Shown here: positions 13,733 to 16,162 of the stretch, piece after piece
Position numbering within the stretch: the stretch's first letter is position 1
How the letters are laid out: each line of letters opens with the position of its first letter
Origin: DATDRS01 sp035291605
GTDB taxonomy: Bacteria > Chloroflexota > Anaerolineae > Anaerolineales > UBA6663
Reading direction: 5' to 3'
Length of the DNA: 16,162 nucleotides
Assembly (NCBI GenBank): GCA_035291605.1
Contig: DATDRS010000042.1
Location: 1-16,162, forward strand
The notes under the pieces: model-generated
Told to the model about the DNA's origin: nothing
Databases searched by the model: none
Seen by the model: the letters and a program-made list of their open reading frames with translations, nothing else
Program-made: the position numbers and the translations under genes

Positions 13733-14986
13733 TCATCCTGAGCGAGAGTTGGCGCTTCCGGTTGAGAACTTCAGATGGCCGCCCTCTGACCTCGCCCCCC
13801 GCCCCACCGGGTGGCGGTGCGCCTTTCTGGAGGCAGGGGTCTGTTTGGGCGGCGGCGGCGCGCTGTAATCAAAGCCCGCCAGTGTCTGCCGCGGCAGCGG
13901 TTGTCCCATGATCTTCTCCAGCGCGCGCACCATCGCGTTATCTTCGGGCGTGACGAGGGTGAAGGCGTCGCCGGTGCGCTCGGCTCGCCCGGTGCGCCCG
14001 ATGCGGTTAATGTAGGCGTCGGCGGTGTCAGGCATGTCGTAATTGATGACGTGCGAGATGCGCTCCACGTCCAGCCCGCGCGCGGCGATGTCGGTGGCGA
14101 CCATGACCTGATATGCGCCGCCCTTGAAACCGTTGAGCGCGGACTGGCGCTGGCCCTGGGTGCGGTTGCTGTGCAGGCTGGTGACTTTGTGGCCGGCGCG
14201 CGCGACCTGCTGCGCCAGCCGTTGGGCGCGGTGCTTGGTGCGGGTGAAAATCAGGACCGACTCCGCGTCGGTCTGCTCCAGCAGCGCCAGCAGCAGCGCC
14301 GTCTTCAAGTGCGGCGGCGCCGGGAAGAGGGCGTGGGTCACGGTGTGCGCCGGGCGGCTGAGTCCCACGGCGATGCGCTGGGGGTGGCTCAGGGTTTGGG
14401 CCGCGAGCTGCTCGATCTCTGGGGGGAAGGTCGCGGAGAACAACATCGTCTGCCGTCGCGCGGGGACGTGTCTGAGGATGCGCCGCACGGACGGCAGGAA
14501 GCCCATATCCAACATGCGGTCGGCCTCATCCAGCACCAGGATTTCCACCCCGCCGAGCCTGGCGTGGCGCTGCTCAATGTGATCCAACAGCCGCCCCGGA
14601 CAGGCGACCAGAATCTCGACTCCGTCGCGCAGGGCCTTGATCTGCGGCCCGGCGCCGACGCCGCCGTAGATCGTGGCGCTGCGCAGGCGCGTCTCCGCTC
14701 CCAGTACGCGGATAACCTCATGGATCTGCTCGGCCAGTTCGCGCGTGGGCGTGACGACGAGCGCCCGGGCGTGGCCGCGCGCGCCGCTCAACAGCTTCTG
14801 CAGGATCGGCAGCACAAAAGCGGCGGTCTTGCCGGTGCCGGTCTGCGCGGTGCCAATCAGGTCGCGCCCGGCCAGGGCCACCGGCAGGGCCGCGGCTTGA
14901 ATCGGGGTTGGCGCGGCGTAGCCCGCGCGGGCGACCCCCGCCCGCAGGCGGGGATCCAGGTTGAATTGATTGAAATTCACGAACAT
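13733..14986 (-). CDS. DEAD-box RNA helicase, RhlE-like
   Basis: 417 residues: ATP-dependent RNA unwinding in ribosome assembly or mRNA turnover. Two RecA-like domains with motifs in order: Q-motif GYAAPTPIQ (22-30), motif I AQTGTGKT (47-54), Ia PTRELA (80-85), Ib PGR (130-132), II DEAD (153-156), III SAT (184-186), V ATDIAARGLD (297-306), VI NRIGRTGR (327-334). The usual His of motif VI is Asn327. The C-terminal ~45 residues are basic, proline-rich and probably bind RNA. Start: the ATG at 14986 has AAGGA right next to it; a GTG two codons later (14980) would have ideal spacing and gives VNFNQFNL, so it may be the true start. It follows CarD by 154 nt and is probably part of the same RNA/transcription cluster, convergent with the bactofilin. 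Confidence 0.97.
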   Translation of the reverse strand: MFVNFNQFNLDPRLRAGVARAGYAAPTPIQAAALPVALAGRDLIGTAQTGTGKTAAFVLPILQKLLSGARGHARALVVTPTRELAEQIHEVIRVLGAETRLRSATIYGGVGAGPQIKALRDGVEILVACPGRLLDHIEQRHARLGGVEILVLDEADRMLDMGFLPSVRRILRHVPARRQTMLFSATFPPEIEQLAAQTLSHPQRIAVGLSRPAHTVTHALFPAPPHLKTALLLALLEQTDAESVLIFTRTKHRAQRLAQQVARAGHKVTSLHSNRTQGQRQSALNGFKGGAYQVMVATDIAARGLDVERISHVINYDMPDTADAYINRIGRTGRAERTGDAFTLVTPEDNAMVRALEKIMGQPLPRQTLAGFDYSAPPPPKQTPASRKAHRHPVGRGARSEGGHLKFSTGSANSRSG

Positions 14987-15093
14987 TCCTTGTCTTCAGA
15001 AGTCAAGCGGATGTCAGGAGGATCGAGCGCGGCTCAGATGGTTGACCCAGGCGGTGACTGCTGAACTGAGGTGATGAATGGGGTAAGTTATCC

Positions 15094-15113
15094 AGCCGGG
15101 CCGCGGCCCGGCT
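15094..15113. terminator. Perfect GC palindrome downstream of the CarD-family gene
   Basis: AGCCGGGCCGCGGCCCGGCT is a perfect 20-bp palindrome, 28 nt past the CarD-family stop on the minus strand. It would form a very stable hairpin in that transcript, but no T-run follows, so it may be a rho-independent-like pause, an mRNA 3' stabiliser, or a protein site instead. Partial uncoupling of the helicase gene from carD is possible. Confidence 0.4.
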
Positions 15114-15140
15114 ATCGCGTGTTCCCCCAGCCCGACCTGG

Positions 15141-15650
15141 TCAGCGCCCTGGCGCGTCGTAGGTCTGTCGGGCCTCTCCTAACAAAGCATCCACCTGGTC
15201 GGTCGCTTGCGAAACCGATACCCCGTCGGCGGCCGCCCACTCCTGGCACAACTCTTCCCGCGCCTTTTTAAGCAGGGCGGTGTCCACATCTCGCAAGGCC
15301 TTGCGCCACCCGTGCGCGGTGAGGTCGCGCACCACTTCACACAGCGTCTGAAACGAGCCGGCTTTCAATCGGCTGAGGAGTTCCAGACGCCGCTGGCGGG
15401 CGTCGGAGGTGAGAGGCGCAGGGCGGCTGCGCAACACGCCGCGGTAACGCCCCAGGTCGGCCTGGGGCGTGAGCGGGCGCAGTCCGCTGGCCGCGTCAGA
15501 ATCCACCGGCGCCCACACGGTGCCCTGCGGGATGGCGATCTCGTAATACTGGCGCGCCTCGGCCTCAGGGAAGCGTTTCGTGACCACTCCGACGACGCGG
15601 CCGATGCCGCAAGCGGGATGGACGACCTGGTCGTCAACTTGAAAAGGCAC
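15141..15650 (-). CDS. CarD/CdnL family transcription regulator
   Basis: 169 residues. Known members bind RNA polymerase beta through the N-terminal RID (Tudor-like) domain and stabilise the open promoter complex. Residues 1-60 show the family opening, FQVDDQVVHPACGIGRVVGV, then YYEIAIPQGTVWAPVD; the rest is a helical domain with GSFQTLCEVVRDLTAHGWRKALRDVDTALLKKAREEL. The start is the GTG at 15650, because GGGAGG lies 4 nt upstream and the RID domain begins there; a longer open frame to an ATG at 15782 would overlap the RRM gene with Ala/Gly-rich nonsense. It lies 46 nt after the RRM gene. The gene order RRM, CarD, helicase suggests a shared role in transcription or RNA adaptation. Confidence 0.9.
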   Translation of the reverse strand: MPFQVDDQVVHPACGIGRVVGVVTKRFPEAEARQYYEIAIPQGTVWAPVDSDAASGLRPLTPQADLGRYRGVLRSRPAPLTSDARQRRLELLSRLKAGSFQTLCEVVRDLTAHGWRKALRDVDTALLKKAREELCQEWAAADGVSVSQATDQVDALLGEARQTYDAPGR

Positions 15651-15696
15651 AGAGCCTCCCGAAACAGGGCCGGGCGCGCCGGCGGCGCTCAGGCGG

Positions 15697-16044
15697 CTAA
15701 TAACGGCGGCTGCCGCCCCGCCGGCTGCCCTTGCGCGGCCCGCCGCCCCCACCGCGGCCAAAGGCGCCCCCCCGGTTGCCATAGCCCCCGCGCTCTTCCC
15801 GCGGTTTGGCGGTGTTCACTTTCAACTCGCGGTCGTTCAGCGAAAACGCATTGAACATGCTGATCGCCTTTTGCGCCTCGCTCTGCGTGCCCATGGTGAT
15901 AAAGGCGAAACCCTTGGACTGGCCGGTGTCCCGGTCTTTAATCAAGTCAACGGTGGCGACGTTCCCGGCCTGCGCAAACAGCATCCGCAGATCGGCCTCC
16001 GTGGTTGAATAGGCGAGGTTCCCGACGTACAATTTGACTTCCAT
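15697..16044 (-). CDS. RRM-domain RNA-binding protein with RGG-like tail
   Basis: 115 residues: a single RNA recognition motif (2-80) with RNP2 LYVGNL (residues 5-10) and RNP1 KGFAFITM (44-51), followed by a Gly/Arg-rich tail (RGGYGNRGGAFGRGGGGG). The arrangement is that of the small glycine-rich RNA-binding proteins of cyanobacteria and other bacteria, often induced by cold and thought to act as RNA chaperones. The ATG at 16044 has AGGA about 9 nt upstream. The leader carries a terminator-like hairpin and a promoter -10 box, suggesting regulated read-through. It heads the minus-strand cluster, with CarD 46 nt downstream. Confidence 0.95.
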   Translation of the reverse strand: MEVKLYVGNLAYSTTEADLRMLFAQAGNVATVDLIKDRDTGQSKGFAFITMGTQSEAQKAISMFNAFSLNDRELKVNTAKPREERGGYGNRGGAFGRGGGGGPRKGSRRGGSRRY

Positions 16045-16074
16045 ATTCAGTGTTCCTGACTCCGGCTGCGCCGG

Positions 16075-16112
16075 AAAAAAAGGGCCGCCATCTCATAAAA
16101 GGTTTGGCGGCC
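16075..16112 (-). terminator. Terminator-like hairpin in the RRM gene leader (possible attenuator)
   Basis: On the minus strand GGCCGCCA (16112-16105) pairs with TGGCGGCC (16090-16083) across a 14-nt loop; one base later comes a run of seven T (16081-16075). A second small hairpin, CCGGC-GCA-GCCGG, follows at once. It lies between the predicted -10 box and the RRM start codon, about 30 nt before the start. Either it ends a short upstream transcript or it works as an attenuator. Confidence 0.7.
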
Positions 16113-16147
16113 AACTCTCACGCAAATCCAGTTATCTGGTGGTGGGC

Positions 16148-16153
16148 ATTATA
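16148..16153 (-). promoter_or_regulatory. Candidate -10 box for the RRM gene
   Basis: A perfect TATAAT on the minus strand with GTGG before it; the matching -35 would lie beyond the window edge (about 16171-16176). Transcription would start near 16141 and read through the hairpin at 16075-16112 into the RRM gene. Confidence 0.5.
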
Positions 16154-16162
16154 CCACAGCAG

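Noticed and set aside
13811..15064. A 417-codon plus-strand frame opposite the DEAD-box helicase
   Set aside because: It mirrors the helicase, has no recognisable domain and an Arg/Gly/Ala-rich composition typical of antisense frames in GC-rich DNA.
15651..15782. Extended CarD start at ATG 15782
   Set aside because: It would overlap the RRM gene and add Ala/Gly-rich sequence; GTG 15650 has GGGAGG at proper spacing and matches the family length.
1..16162. CRISPR array, tRNA, rRNA, transposase or phage genes
   Set aside because: None seen; repeats present are short, irregular and without equal spacers.

Overview
The window is a GC-rich bacterial chromosome segment carrying fourteen chromosomal-type genes on the plus strand (the first cut by the window edge; eleven complete ones follow it plus a terminator-bounded block end) and three on the minus strand. 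No phage, transposase, CRISPR array, tRNA or rRNA is visible. The gene types (an Rv1625c-like membrane cyclase, CarD, a bactofilin, a FecR-domain lipoprotein, a DmpA-type peptidase, DUF4446, type III pantothenate kinase) and the short simple-sequence repeats between genes suggest a Chloroflexota member, perhaps Anaerolineae. That placement is inference from gene style, not proof.

Layout: 1-1998 is the 3' part of a membrane sensor histidine kinase. A good sigma70-type promoter at 1978-2006 then opens a pantothenate/coenzyme A cluster: panB, panE, a class III nucleotide cyclase, panC and coaX. A 261-nt structured gap (6995-7255) is followed by a PilZ-like gene, a SAM methyltransferase, coaBC, a FecR-domain lipoprotein, a DmpA-type P1 peptidase and a DUF4446 protein. 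A second promoter (TTGACA, 12878-12905) drives a bactofilin, closed by a strong intrinsic terminator at 13540-13573. On the minus strand, reading right to left, come an RRM RNA-binding protein (behind a promoter and a terminator-like leader hairpin), a CarD-family regulator and an RhlE-like DEAD-box helicase, convergent with the bactofilin.

Function: PanB makes ketopantoate, PanE reduces it to pantoate, PanC joins pantoate to beta-alanine, CoaX phosphorylates pantothenate and CoaBC makes phosphopantetheine. panD, coaD and coaE are not in the window. A cyclase, a PilZ-like protein and a methyltransferase are interleaved with the CoA genes. The minus-strand trio looks like an RNA/transcription adaptation module.

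Most interesting points: (i) a 40-nt relic, 34/40 identical to the cyclase's own catalytic motif, lies immediately before the cyclase start codon and supplies its ribosome-binding region; (ii) CoaBC has the key decarboxylase Asn and Cys replaced by Asp and Ser; (iii) the cyclase has Arg at the adenine-specifying Lys position; (iv) short repeat families occupy the gene junctions, forming the PanC C-terminal tail and possibly part of PanE, and leaving some genes without a Shine-Dalgarno; (v) a terminator-like hairpin sits in the leader of the RRM gene. I do not see a clearly new multi-gene system.
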